A DNA stretch of 64,000 bases from the NCBI GenBank assembly GCA_025924815.1, contig JAICHQ010000008.1, positions 1 through 64,000 of the forward strand, read 5' to 3'. Below are positions 9,658 to 19,852 of the stretch, in pieces. Both the position numbers and the translations under genes were made by a program. Within the stretch, counting starts at the first letter, position 1. Each line of letters opens with the position of its first letter. The DNA comes from Nocardioides sp. GTDB taxonomy: Bacteria > Actinomycetota > Actinomycetes > Propionibacteriales > Nocardioidaceae. A model generated the notes under the pieces. That model did not search any database, had not been told where the DNA came from, and saw nothing but the letters and a program-made list of their open reading frames with translations.

Positions 9658-11616
9658 TTGTCCGTCAGCGTCTTCCCCCTGCTCGAGCCCCGGCTCCCGT
9701 CGGTGTCCAAGCCGATCCAGTACGTCGGCGGAGAGCTCAACTCCACCGTCAAGGAGTGGGACTGCGGCGGCGACGGGCCGACCGTCCGGTGGGCGTTGAT
9801 GTATCCCGACGCCTACGAGGTCGGGCTGCCCAACCAGGGCATCCAGATCCTCTACGAGGTGCTCAACGAGCGCGACTGGATCATCGCCGAGCGCTCCTAC
9901 GCCGTGTGGCCCGACATGGAGCAGGTGATGCGGGAGGACTCCATCCCGCAGTTCACCGTCGACGCCCACCGGCCGGTGCGCGACTTCGACCTCCTCGGCA
10001 TCAGCTTCTCCACCGAGCTGGGCTACACCAACCTGCTCAACGCACTCGACCTGGCCGGCATCCCGCTGCACGCGACCGACCGCGGTGACCACGACCCGGT
10101 CGTATTGGCCGGTGGTCACGCGGCGTTCAACCCCGAGCCGATCGCCGACTTCGTCGACGCGGCGGTGCTGGGCGACGGCGAGGAGGTCGTGCTGGCGATC
10201 TCCGAGGTCGTGCGCGAGTGGAAGGGCGAGGGCCGGCCCGGCGGGCGCGACGAGCTGCTGCGGCGACTGGCCGTCTCGGAGAACGTCTACGTGCCGAGGT
10301 TCTACGACGTCGTCTACGCCGCCGACCACACCATCGAGGCCGTGGTGCCCAACCGCCCCGGCATCCCGTTCCGGGTGCGCAAGCACACCCTGATGGACCT
10401 CGATCAGTGGCCCTACCCGGCCAAGCCGCTGGTACCGCTGGCCGAGACCGTGCACGAGCGGTTCAGCGTCGAGATCTTCCGCGGGTGCACCCGCGGGTGC
10501 CGCTTCTGCCAGGCCGGGATGATCACCCGGCCGGTGCGCGAGCGCTCGATCGAGACGATCGGCTCGATGGTCGAGAACGGCATCCGGCGCTCAGGCTTCG
10601 AGGAGGTCGGACTGCTCTCGCTGTCGAGCGCCGACCACACCGAGATCGCCGAGGTGGCGCAGGACCTGGCCGACCGGTACGACGGGACCAACGTCTCGCT
10701 GTCGCTGCCCTCGACCCGCGTCGACGCCTTCAACATCACCCTGGCCGACGAGCTCTCCCGCAACGGCCGTCGCTCCGGGCTGACCTTCGCCCCCGAGGGC
10801 GGCAGCGAGCGGATGCGCAAGGTGATCAACAAGGCGGTGGACGAGGAGGACCTGATCCGCACCGTCGCCACGGCGTACTCCCACGGCTGGCGGCAGGTGA
10901 AGCTCTACTTCATGTGCGGCCTCCCGACCGAGACCGACGAGGACGTCCTCGAGATCGCCGACCTCGCCACCAAGGTGATCGCCAAGGGCCGCGAGGTGAC
11001 CGGCCACAACGACATCCGCTGCACGGTCTCGATCGGCGGCTTCGTGCCCAAGGCGCACACGCCGTTCCAGTGGGCGGCCCAGCTAGACCACGAGACCACC
11101 GACGAGCGGCTGAAGAAGCTGCGCGACCTGGTGCGCGCGGACAAGCGCTACGGCCGCGCCATCGGGTTCCGCTACCACGACGGCAAGCCCGGAACCATCG
11201 AGGGACTCCTCTCGCGCGGCGACCGCCGCGTGGGCCGGGTGATCGAGGAGACCTGGCGCGACGGCGGGCGGTTCGACGGCTGGAGCGAGCACTTCTCCTA
11301 CGAGCGCTGGGTCGCGGCCGCCGAGCGCGCGCTGGCCGGCACCGGCGTCGACCTCGACTGGTACACGACGCGCGAGCGCGACTACGACGAGGTCCTGCCC
11401 TGGGACCACCTCGACTCCGGACTCGACAAGGACTGGCTGTGGTCGGACTGGGAGGACGCCCTCGCCGTCGCCGCCGACCCCGATGCCCTCCCCGACGTCG
11501 ACGACTGCCGCTGGACCCCCTGCTACGACTGCGGGGTGTGCCCCGAGATGGGCACCGAGATCCAGATCGGGCCCACCGGCCGCCGGCTGCTCCCGATCAG
11601 CGCCGTCCAGGTCTAG
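9658..11616 (+). CDS. TIGR03960-type B12-binding/radical SAM protein
   Basis: SKPIQYVGGELNS, GCTRGCRFCQAGMITRPVRERS radical SAM CxxxCxxC; start likely TTG 9658. Confidence 0.85.
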   Translation: MSVSVFPLLEPRLPSVSKPIQYVGGELNSTVKEWDCGGDGPTVRWALMYPDAYEVGLPNQGIQILYEVLNERDWIIAERSYAVWPDMEQVMREDSIPQFTVDAHRPVRDFDLLGISFSTELGYTNLLNALDLAGIPLHATDRGDHDPVVLAGGHAAFNPEPIADFVDAAVLGDGEEVVLAISEVVREWKGEGRPGGRDELLRRLAVSENVYVPRFYDVVYAADHTIEAVVPNRPGIPFRVRKHTLMDLDQWPYPAKPLVPLAETVHERFSVEIFRGCTRGCRFCQAGMITRPVRERSIETIGSMVENGIRRSGFEEVGLLSLSSADHTEIAEVAQDLADRYDGTNVSLSLPSTRVDAFNITLADELSRNGRRSGLTFAPEGGSERMRKVINKAVDEEDLIRTVATAYSHGWRQVKLYFMCGLPTETDEDVLEIADLATKVIAKGREVTGHNDIRCTVSIGGFVPKAHTPFQWAAQLDHETTDERLKKLRDLVRADKRYGRAIGFRYHDGKPGTIEGLLSRGDRRVGRVIEETWRDGGRFDGWSEHFSYERWVAAAERALAGTGVDLDWYTTRERDYDEVLPWDHLDSGLDKDWLWSDWEDALAVAADPDALPDVDDCRWTPCYDCGVCPEMGTEIQIGPTGRRLLPISAVQV

Positions 11617-11710
11617 GCCGTCGGCCACCTCCACCGTCCGGGCCGGGCCTTGTGCGCGACCAGGTGCGGGATCCAGACTGAGGCCCTCTCGCGTCGAGTC
11701 AGGAATCTCG

Positions 11711-13345
11711 ATGGACAGCTCGAACACGCACCTGCCCGACTTCGAACCGCCGGGTCCCGGTCCGTGGGATCTCGACCCGCTGCACTTCCCGCGCCCGGTC
11801 ACCGCCTACTGGGCCGACATGCACCCGGAGCCGTTCAGCCTGGGTTACGCCGACATGACCGCCTTCTACGGGCTTCCGCTCCTGACCAGACGGACAAGGT
11901 ACGTCAACGGGTTCTCCTACGGCCAGGGAGAGCCCGTCCCGGACGAGGCGTTTCCCGACCGCGTCCGGCGTGCGGCGGAGACGTTCGAGCGCAAGCTGTG
12001 GCGGGAGAGTGCCGAGGAGTGGCAGACGGTCCGCAAGCCGGCCTCGGAGAAGGCCAACCGCGAGCTCCAGGCCGTCGACCCCGACCAGCTGACCGATGAG
12101 GAGCTGGTCGAGCACCTGGGCCGCTGCCGCGCCAACCACAGCGCGATGATCCGGCAGCACATGGCCTTCACCGGCACCGCCGTGATCTCCCCGGGGGACT
12201 TCCTGGTGCACGCAATGGGGTGGACCGGGTTGTCGCCCGTGAAGCTCCTCGGCCTGATGCGCGGCGCGTCGAAGGTCTCCGGTGGGGACTCCCCCCAGCA
12301 CGCCGCACTGGTGGCGGCCTACCGTGCCGACCCGGAGGCCCGCGCGGCCCTCGACGCCGACGAGGACCCCGGGCAGCTCCTCGAGCGGCTCCGCGGCGAG
12401 CCCGGCGCCGCTGGTGCGGCCCTGGACGACTACCTCGATCTCGTCGGCTACCGGCTGCTCGACGGGTTCGACATCTCCAACCAGTGCGCGCTCGAGCTTC
12501 CCGACGTCCTGCTGCGATCGATCAAGATCGCGATCGACGAGCCCACCGCGGCGTCCGACGTCGACGAGCAGATCGCGGAGGTCCGCAGCCGCGTCCCCGA
12601 GGAGCACCGGGACGAGTACGACCTACTGCTCGAGGAGGCCCGGGTCGGCTACGGGGTGCGCGACGAGCGCGGTGTCTACGGCGACATCTGGGCCTCCGGC
12701 CTGATGCGACGGGCTGCCATGGCCGCCGGTCGTCGGCTCGCCGGGCGTGGCCGGCTGCACGACCCCCAGGACTTCGTCTTCGCCGACATCGACGAGATGT
12801 GCGCCCTGCTCGCAGGGGCGACCGCGCCGGCGGCCGAGGAACTGGCCGGCCGCCACACCTACCACCGGACCTACACCGCGAAGGACGCCCCGGCGCACCT
12901 GGGCGACGAGACGCCGCCGATGCCCGACCCGTCGGCGCTTCCGCCGCCGATGGCCCGGCTCCTGGCCGCCATCGGCACGGCGATGGGCGAGATGTTCGCC
13001 GTCTCGCAGGAGGAGCACGAGGAGACCGTGATCCGCGGCCTGGGCGCCAGCGCGGGCCGACGGGAGGGGATCGTCCGGCGGGTCGCCGGTGCCTCGGACT
13101 TCGACCGCATCCAACGCGGCGACGTACTCCTCACCGAAGCGACCACCGAGGCGTTCAACATCCTGCTGCCGTTGCTCAGCGCGATCGTCACCGACACCGG
13201 TGGTGCGCTGTCGCACGCGGCGATCATCTCGCGTGAGTACGGCATCCCCGGCGTCGTCGGCACGCGCGATGCCACCGTCCGGATCCCCGACGGCACCCGA
13301 GTCCTGGTGGACGGCGACGCGGGGACCGTCACGGTGCTGGAGTGA
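11711..13345 (+). CDS. PEP-utilizing (His-swivel) domain protein, half of a split PEP-synthase/rifampicin-phosphotransferase-like enzyme
   Basis: C-terminal phosphohistidine domain DTGGALSHAAIISREYGIPGVVGTRDAT; no ATP-grasp domain. Confidence 0.82.
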   Translation: MDSSNTHLPDFEPPGPGPWDLDPLHFPRPVTAYWADMHPEPFSLGYADMTAFYGLPLLTRRTRYVNGFSYGQGEPVPDEAFPDRVRRAAETFERKLWRESAEEWQTVRKPASEKANRELQAVDPDQLTDEELVEHLGRCRANHSAMIRQHMAFTGTAVISPGDFLVHAMGWTGLSPVKLLGLMRGASKVSGGDSPQHAALVAAYRADPEARAALDADEDPGQLLERLRGEPGAAGAALDDYLDLVGYRLLDGFDISNQCALELPDVLLRSIKIAIDEPTAASDVDEQIAEVRSRVPEEHRDEYDLLLEEARVGYGVRDERGVYGDIWASGLMRRAAMAAGRRLAGRGRLHDPQDFVFADIDEMCALLAGATAPAAEELAGRHTYHRTYTAKDAPAHLGDETPPMPDPSALPPPMARLLAAIGTAMGEMFAVSQEEHEETVIRGLGASAGRREGIVRRVAGASDFDRIQRGDVLLTEATTEAFNILLPLLSAIVTDTGGALSHAAIISREYGIPGVVGTRDATVRIPDGTRVLVDGDAGTVTVLE

Positions 13346-14622
13346 CCGGCATCGTCCCGCTGGTCGAGGCGCACGAGGAGACGCTGTACGGCGCGAAGGC
13401 GCTGGGTCTGGGCGACGCACTGAGGGCCGGCCTGCCGGTACCCCCGGGGATCGCCCTGTCCGGACCGGAGGTCGACCTGATCGCGGCCGGTGACGACGTC
13501 GCCACGGCCGCACTGCGTGACGCCCTGGTGGGAGTGCCGATGCCGGTGGCCGTGCGGTCGTCAGCCGTCGGCGAGGACAGCGCCGGGGCCAGCTTCGCGG
13601 GGCAGCACATCACCGTCTTGAACGTCCCGTCGGCCGACGACGTGGAGACGGCGGTGCGTGAAGTGTGGTGGTCGGCCAACTCCGACTCGGCCATCACCTA
13701 TCGCAAGCGCCTCGGCGTCTTCGAGAGGCCGAGCGTCGGCGTGGTGGTGCAGGCGCTGCTCCAGCCGGAGACAGCCGGGGTGATGTTCACCCGCAACCCG
13801 ATCACCGGCGCCGACGAACGGATGATCGAGGCCAGCTGGGGCCTGGGCGAAGCGGTGGTGTCCGGCCGAGTCATCCCCGACTCGTTCACGCTGGCCCGCG
13901 GAGGCTCCGTGCTCGACCGCCGCGCCGGCGTCAAGGAGTTCGCGATCCGCGGCGTGGCGGGCGGTGGGACCGTGGACGAGAAGGTCTCCGCCGAGCTGGT
14001 GGAGTCGCTGTGCCTGGACGACGAGCAGCTGAGTGCCCTGTCGGCTCTGGCCGACGACTGCGAGCGGGTGTACGGGACGGAGCGTGACATCGAATGGGCG
14101 TTCGCAGACGGCCGGCTGTACCTGCTGCAGTGCCGGGCTGTGACGGTGTCGGCCGGCGTCCCATCGACGGCCGCACCGGTCGTTCCCCAGGTCTCGACCG
14201 AGGCGCTCGAGCGCGTCCCGCTGTTCTCCGAGCTCTCCGCGTCCGATCGTGACGCCATCGCGCGGCTGTTCACCCGGCGCGTGTTCGCAGCCGGGGAGAC
14301 CGTCATCAAGGAGGGGGCGGAGGCCGCAGCCTTCTACCTCATCGAGTCGGGCACCGCGTCGGTGTCCGTGGGCGGCGAGCCCCGGCCCGCGCTGGGTCCC
14401 GGCGACCACTTCGGTGAGATCTCGCTCATCGACGGGCGTCCTCGGTCGGCGACGGTCACGGCCGACGGTGAGCTCGTGTGTCAGGGCATCACTCTGTGGG
14501 ACTTCCAGCCGCTGGTGCACCGCAGCCCGACCATGGCCTGGGCCCTGCTGCAGACACTCGCCGGCATGCTGCGCACGCGACCTGCGGACGCGGCCGCGGG
14601 CGGTGCGGAAGGGCGAGGCTGA
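13342..14622 (+). CDS. PEP/pyruvate-binding (PPDK N-terminal, ATP-grasp) protein fused to a cyclic-nucleotide-binding domain
   Basis: PVAVRSSAVGEDSAGASFAGQ, QPETAGVMFTRNPITGADERMIEASWGLGEAVVSG; C-terminal FGEISLIDGRPRSATVTA cNMP phosphate-binding cassette; GTGA overlap with upstream gene. Confidence 0.85.
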   Translation: MTGIVPLVEAHEETLYGAKALGLGDALRAGLPVPPGIALSGPEVDLIAAGDDVATAALRDALVGVPMPVAVRSSAVGEDSAGASFAGQHITVLNVPSADDVETAVREVWWSANSDSAITYRKRLGVFERPSVGVVVQALLQPETAGVMFTRNPITGADERMIEASWGLGEAVVSGRVIPDSFTLARGGSVLDRRAGVKEFAIRGVAGGGTVDEKVSAELVESLCLDDEQLSALSALADDCERVYGTERDIEWAFADGRLYLLQCRAVTVSAGVPSTAAPVVPQVSTEALERVPLFSELSASDRDAIARLFTRRVFAAGETVIKEGAEAAAFYLIESGTASVSVGGEPRPALGPGDHFGEISLIDGRPRSATVTADGELVCQGITLWDFQPLVHRSPTMAWALLQTLAGMLRTRPADAAAGGAEGRG

Positions 14623-14634
14623 CAGCCCGGAGGC

Positions 14635-15549
14635 TCAGGTGCGGCCGTCGGCGACCGCGTCGACGATCTCGGCCGTGGGCGACGTCTGGGGCCGACCGCC
14701 GCGGTTGACCAGGAACGAGCCGCTCACGACCAGCGCGAACCCGAGGACCGTCCAGACCGTGACCGGCTCGTCGAGCACGAGCGCGCCCGCGACGACCGCC
14801 ACCGCCGGGTTGACGTAGGTGATCGTGGTCGCGCGGACCGGCCCGACCTCCTGCACCAGCGCGAAAAGCAGCATGAAGGCCGCGGCCGTGCAGACGACGG
14901 CCAGGGCGACGATCGACCAGACGACCTGGGCCGACGGCAGCGGCCCGGGAACGCCGTCGGTGAGGAGCACGATCGGGACGTAGGCCAGGGCCGTCAAGGC
15001 CAGCGCGGAGGCCATGATCCCGATGCCGGGCAGGCCGGCGAGCGGCCGGCTGAGGATGGCCGGCCCGGCGGCGTACCCCACGACGACGACGCCGACCTCG
15101 GCGACCGCGCCGAGGTCGGAGCCGCCGACGTCGAGGCCGACCAGCGCCGCGACTCCGACGATCCCCAGCGCCAGTCCGGCCCAGGCCTGCGGCGCGAGTC
15201 GTTCGGCGCGGCCGGTGATGAACGCGATCGCGAGGCCGGCGAGGGGTACGGCGGCGATGAGCAGGCCGGTCGTCGAGCTCGGCAGGCGGGTCTCGGCGCT
15301 GCCGAGGAGCACCCACGGGACCGCGATCTCGACGACGACGAACACCAGCAGCCACCGCCAATGCGGGACGAGGGGCCGGAGAGCGTCCTTCGCGATCGCG
15401 ATCGGGAGCAGGATCAGCGCGGCCAGGCCCGTGCGCGCGAGGACGAGCTGCGCCGGTGACACCTCGCCGACCGCGACCTTGATCAGGAGGTAGGGGATGC
15501 CCCACGCCACGCCGAGGGCGAGGAAGAGCACGAGGGCGCGACGGGACAC
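14635..15549 (-). CDS. EamA/DMT family transporter
   Basis: 10-TM protein, ALGVAWGIPYLLIKVAV start and TTITYVNPAVAVVAGALVLDEP repeat. Confidence 0.88.
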   Translation of the reverse strand: MSRRALVLFLALGVAWGIPYLLIKVAVGEVSPAQLVLARTGLAALILLPIAIAKDALRPLVPHWRWLLVFVVVEIAVPWVLLGSAETRLPSSTTGLLIAAVPLAGLAIAFITGRAERLAPQAWAGLALGIVGVAALVGLDVGGSDLGAVAEVGVVVVGYAAGPAILSRPLAGLPGIGIMASALALTALAYVPIVLLTDGVPGPLPSAQVVWSIVALAVVCTAAAFMLLFALVQEVGPVRATTITYVNPAVAVVAGALVLDEPVTVWTVLGFALVVSGSFLVNRGGRPQTSPTAEIVDAVADGRT

Positions 15550-15591
15550 GAGGTCATGGTGCCGGATTCTCCGAGCGCCGGCGGCGGCGTA

Positions 15592-16623
15592 TCAGCACTG
15601 GCCCTTCGGGCGCAGGACGAGCTCGGTCCAGACCGAGCGGTGGTCGCTCGAGCCGGAGGCGAGGACCCGGGTGCTGCCGGGCAGCACGGCGAAGTCGTTG
15701 TCGTACAGGATGTAGTCGATCCGGCTGCGCGGGTCGGCCTCGGGGACGGTGAGCCCGGCGCCGGAGCCGCCCTGCTCCTGGGCGTCGAGCAGGTACTGCC
15801 GCAGGATCCGCACGGGCAGGTCGCCAGGGCGCGAGTTCAGGTCGCCGGACACGATCGTCGGATGTCCGGTGGAGCGGATGACGCGAGTGACGGCGTCGGC
15901 CTGCCGCACCCGCTGCGCCGCGCCCCGTGCGCCCTGGCTCAGGTGGACCGAGAAGAAGGACACCGTCCGGTGGCCGACCCGCACCGAGGCCTCGAGCAGG
16001 CCGCGCGGCTCGGCGTGCGGACGCCGGGGCAACCGGGTGTTGTGAGTCGCGCGGACCGGGAACCTGCTCAGGATCGCGTTGCCGAACCGGCCGTCGTCGT
16101 ACCCGAAGAGGTTGGGGCCGTAGACCGCGTGCAGTCCGGTGACACGGCCGAGATAGCCGGCCTCGTCGACGCCGCCGCTGCGGAGCGTGCCGCTGTCGAC
16201 CTCGTTGAGGCTGACCAGGTCGGGCCGCGCGGCCGAGATCTCGGCGGCGATCCGGGCCAGGCCGACGCCGCCGTACCGGCTCACGCCGGCGTGGATGTTG
16301 AACTGCATCACGCGCACGATCTCCGGTGGGCGCACCGGACAGTTCGGGTCTCGGTGGATCCGGACCGGCTGGAGGGGGTCGCGCAGCCGGGAGTGCGCCG
16401 AGCGCCGGAGCGGCTCGAGCGTGGGTGCGGTCGAGGCCGGAGCGGTGACGACAGGGGAGTCACCGGTCGCCGGGGCGCTCGACGGCGAGCCCGCGGAGGA
16501 GCCGAGCCCCCAGACCGCCACCGCGACCACGCCGACGAGAGCCACGACCGTCGTGCCGGCGCCCCAGGCCGCACGCCGCGACACCGCGAGGCGCGGCTCC
16601 TGGTCGTCGTGGTCGCTCGGCAC
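15592..16623 (-). CDS. Membrane-anchored endonuclease/exonuclease/phosphatase family protein
   Basis: VRVMQFNIHAG, VSLNEVD, IVSGDLNSRPGD, SDHRSVWTEL motifs. Confidence 0.85.
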   Translation of the reverse strand: MPSDHDDQEPRLAVSRRAAWGAGTTVVALVGVVAVAVWGLGSSAGSPSSAPATGDSPVVTAPASTAPTLEPLRRSAHSRLRDPLQPVRIHRDPNCPVRPPEIVRVMQFNIHAGVSRYGGVGLARIAAEISAARPDLVSLNEVDSGTLRSGGVDEAGYLGRVTGLHAVYGPNLFGYDDGRFGNAILSRFPVRATHNTRLPRRPHAEPRGLLEASVRVGHRTVSFFSVHLSQGARGAAQRVRQADAVTRVIRSTGHPTIVSGDLNSRPGDLPVRILRQYLLDAQEQGGSGAGLTVPEADPRSRIDYILYDNDFAVLPGSTRVLASGSSDHRSVWTELVLRPKGQC

Positions 16624-16647
16624 GCGACCACTCTGCCCGAATCCCGG

Positions 16648-17832
16648 TCATCCCTGGCGCAGCTGGTCCTCCAGGTACGCCGGCCGGCCCACGTAGGCGC
16701 CGATGGCCAGGAGCGGGACCACCAGGGCCAGGAGCAGCCACAGCGGTCCGGTCCAGTGCCCGGTACGGCCGTAGATCGTCCCGATCAGGAACGGGCCGAG
16801 CGCGGCCATCAGGTAGCCCAGCGACTGGGTGAACCCCGACAGAGCGGCGGTCCCGTCGGGAGTGTGGGCGCGCAGCCCGATCAGCGTCAGGACCACCGGG
16901 AACACGCAACACCCGACGCCCACCAGCACGGCCGCCGGGACAGCCAGCGCGTGAGCGTCGATCAGGAGCAGGCCGTAGCCGACGAGGTAGCACGAGAGTA
17001 CCGCCAGGATCAGCCCGGTCTGGTTCTCGAGCCGGGCGCAGAGTGCTGGCAGCCACAGCGAGAGCGGGATGCTGACGCCGGCGACGATCCCGACCAGCAG
17101 ACCTGCCTGCTCGGCGCTGTAGCCGCTGTCGCGCCAGAGCTGGGCGAACCAGCCGAAGATCGAGTAGGCCTGGAGTGACTGCAGGCCGAACACCACCGCC
17201 ATCGCCCAGCCGATCCGGGTGCGGGCGACCGCGCCGAAGGAGATGGAGCGCCGGTCGCGTTCCAGGTTGCGGTCGTGCGCGGCCAGCGCGACCCACGGGA
17301 TGAGGGCCAACACGGCCGTCAGCGACCAGATGCCGAGGCCGCCACGCCAGCTGCCGGTGCCATGCGCGACCGGCACGGTCAGCAGGAACGCCGCGGTCAG
17401 GCCGGTGGCCAGCGCGGTCGTGTAGACGGCGGTCGCCCGGCCGACGTGGTCGGGGAAGTGCAGCTTGACCAGCGACGGGATCAGGACGTTGGCGGTCGCC
17501 ATCCCGGCCAGAGCCACCGCCGACAGGAACAGGAACGACACGTCGTCGTGCACCGAGGCCCGTCCGGCGAGCCCGATCACGACCGCGACCAGCGAGGACG
17601 CTGCGGCCCGGTGGAGCCCCGCGACCCGGGCGAACCACGGCGCCAGGGCGCCGAACACGGCGAACGCGAGCACGGGCAGTGACGTCAGCAGCCCGGCCTC
17701 CGGCCCGGACAGGGCCAGCCCGCTGCGCACCTCCTCGAGCACCGGCCCGACACTCACTGCCGCCGGGCGCAGGTTGAACGAGAGGAGGACCAGTCCGACC
17801 AGCACGAGGGCGGTGCGACGAGCGGCGGACAC
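16648..17832 (-). CDS. CynX/NimT-like MFS transporter
   Basis: LLSFNLRPAAVSVGPVLEEVRSGLALSGPEAGLLTSLPVLAFAVFG; GTG 17832 chosen because the 812-aa ORF overlaps the divergent gene. Confidence 0.82.
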   Translation of the reverse strand: MSAARRTALVLVGLVLLSFNLRPAAVSVGPVLEEVRSGLALSGPEAGLLTSLPVLAFAVFGALAPWFARVAGLHRAAASSLVAVVIGLAGRASVHDDVSFLFLSAVALAGMATANVLIPSLVKLHFPDHVGRATAVYTTALATGLTAAFLLTVPVAHGTGSWRGGLGIWSLTAVLALIPWVALAAHDRNLERDRRSISFGAVARTRIGWAMAVVFGLQSLQAYSIFGWFAQLWRDSGYSAEQAGLLVGIVAGVSIPLSLWLPALCARLENQTGLILAVLSCYLVGYGLLLIDAHALAVPAAVLVGVGCCVFPVVLTLIGLRAHTPDGTAALSGFTQSLGYLMAALGPFLIGTIYGRTGHWTGPLWLLLALVVPLLAIGAYVGRPAYLEDQLRQG

Positions 17833-17916
17833 CGCCGGATCCTCGCACCAGGCTCGCACGCCCGTCACATCGCCGGGCGGTATGTCGGTGTCGGTGCCTT
17901 CGGGCAGGATGACGGC

Positions 17917-19104
17917 GTGCGTGAGGTGGTCAGGCACATCGACGACCAGGAGCGGCGAGCTCGCCTCGGCGTGCGGCACGCGCTCGCGATGCCGGTGCGC
18001 GACACGCTCGCGGCGGCCCGCGCCATGACCTGCCTCCACGCCACCGAGCCGGCGTCGGTGCACCTCGCCGCGTGGGCCCGCGCCGCGGCGACCCGGGGCG
18101 AGGTCGACCGGGCGCTGTACGCCGACCGCTCGCTCGTCAAGCAGCTGGCGATGCGCCGCACCGTGTTCGCCTTCCCCCGCGAGCTGCTGCCCGCCGTCTG
18201 GGGCAGCGCGAGCGCCCGGGTGGCCGGCCAGCAGCGGCGGCGGATGGCCACGGAGCTGGAGTCGAGTGGCCTCGCCGACGACGGCGACGACTGGGTCGAG
18301 GAGCACCTCGTCCTGGTCCGCCGGATGATCGAGGAGGACGGGCCGCTCAGCACCGCTGAGGTGCGCCGGGCGCTGCCCGGCCTCGACGCCCGGGTCACCC
18401 GGGGCAAGGGGCACTACCAGGCCGAGGTCGCGGTCGCCTCTTCGGTCCTGGTCACCCTGGCCGCCTCCGGAGCCGTCCTGCGCGGCGCCAACGACGGCGG
18501 CTGGAAGCTCTCCCGCCCACGGTGGACCGCCGCCGAGCAGTGGCTGGGAGAGGCGCCCGTCCCGCTCCCCGAGGCCGAGGGGTACGCCGCGCTGGTGGCG
18601 GCCTGGCTCCGCACGTTCGGCCCCGGCACCGAGACAGACCTGGTCTGGTGGCTGGGCTCCACGAAGGCGGCCGTCCGTCGTGCCCTGACCGACGTCGAGG
18701 CGGTGCCCGTCTCGCTCGACGGCGGTGGTCTCGGCTGGGTCCTGCCCGACGACCTCGAGCCGGTGCCGGATCCCGGTCCGTGGGCGGCCCTGCTGCCCTC
18801 GCTCGACCCGACGACCATGGGCTGGGAGGAGCGCGCCTTCCACCTCGGCGCCCACGCCGAGAAGGTCTTCGACCGCAACGGGAACGGCGGCCCGACCGCG
18901 TGGTACGCCGGTCGCATCGTCGGGGTCTGGTGCCAGCAGGAGGACGGCACGGTGGACGTCGTCCTCGTCGAGGACCTCCCGAGCGCGGCCCGTGAGGCCC
19001 TCGACGCGAAGGCCGCCGAGCTCACCGCCTGGCTGGACGGAGACGTCGTGCGCTCGATCTACCTCTCGCCCTTGGCCCGCGAGCACCTCGCGACACTTGC
19101 CTGA
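17917..19104 (+). CDS. Winged-helix DNA-binding domain protein (HTH_42/AlkZ-AlkX superfamily)
   Basis: ARAMTCLHATEPASVHLAAWARA, MRRTVFAFPRELLPAVWG. Confidence 0.8.
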   Translation: MREVVRHIDDQERRARLGVRHALAMPVRDTLAAARAMTCLHATEPASVHLAAWARAAATRGEVDRALYADRSLVKQLAMRRTVFAFPRELLPAVWGSASARVAGQQRRRMATELESSGLADDGDDWVEEHLVLVRRMIEEDGPLSTAEVRRALPGLDARVTRGKGHYQAEVAVASSVLVTLAASGAVLRGANDGGWKLSRPRWTAAEQWLGEAPVPLPEAEGYAALVAAWLRTFGPGTETDLVWWLGSTKAAVRRALTDVEAVPVSLDGGGLGWVLPDDLEPVPDPGPWAALLPSLDPTTMGWEERAFHLGAHAEKVFDRNGNGGPTAWYAGRIVGVWCQQEDGTVDVVLVEDLPSAAREALDAKAAELTAWLDGDVVRSIYLSPLAREHLATLA

Positions 19105-19129
19105 CCGGTGCCCCCACTAGCCTGGGCCG

Positions 19130-19852
19130 GTGCGAGACCAGCCCGAGCAGCAGGCGCCGCCGGTCCAGCGACTGCGGGTCCGCTACGCCAAGCGCGGCCG
19201 GCTCCGCTTCACCAGCCACCGCGACTTCAGCCGCGCCTTCGAGCGCGCACTGGTGCGGGCGCGGATCCCCATGGCCTACTCGTCGGGCTTCAACCCGCAC
19301 CCGCGCATCTCCTACGCCGGCGCCTCGCCGACGGGTGCGGCGAGTGAGGCGGAGTACCTCGAGATCGGTCTGGCCGAGCACGCCGATCCCGCCCGGATCG
19401 CCCGCGACCTCGACGACGCCCTGCCCGACGGGCTGGACGTGCTCGAGGTCGTCGAGGCCTCCGCCGGAAGCCTGGCGGACCGCCTGGAGGTCAGCCGGTG
19501 GCAGATCGACCTGACGATGGCCGTCGCCGCCGTGACCGGCGCCCTCGAGGCGTTCCTGGCTCGCGAGACCGTCAGCGTCGAGCGGATGACCAAGAAGGGG
19601 CTGCGCACGTTCGACAGCCGAGCAGCCGTCCTCGAGCTCGAGGTCACCGGTCTCGACACGGCGTACGGCGCGGGGTCGCGGCTGACGGTCGTGCTGCGGC
19701 ACACGGTGCCCGCCGTCCGGCCCGACGACGTGCTGGCCGGCCTGCGGCAGGTGGGGGGTCTGGAGGAGGGCGGCGCGCCGCTCGTGACCCGGCTCGAGCA
19801 GGGGCCGTGGTCGGCGGCGGACGGGGCGATCGGCGATCCGTTATCCGGTTGA
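19130..19852 (+). CDS. TIGR03936 (DUF2344) radical-SAM-associated protein
   Basis: RLRVRYAKRGRLRFTSHRDFSRAFERALVRARIPMAYSSGFNPHPRISYA. Confidence 0.88.
   Translation: MRDQPEQQAPPVQRLRVRYAKRGRLRFTSHRDFSRAFERALVRARIPMAYSSGFNPHPRISYAGASPTGAASEAEYLEIGLAEHADPARIARDLDDALPDGLDVLEVVEASAGSLADRLEVSRWQIDLTMAVAAVTGALEAFLARETVSVERMTKKGLRTFDSRAAVLELEVTGLDTAYGAGSRLTVVLRHTVPAVRPDDVLAGLRQVGGLEEGGAPLVTRLEQGPWSAADGAIGDPLSG

Noticed and set aside
16648-19086. 812-aa minus-strand ORF taken as one protein
   Set aside because: The upstream part is a mirror ORF of the HTH_42 gene; only 16648-17832 encodes the MFS transporter.
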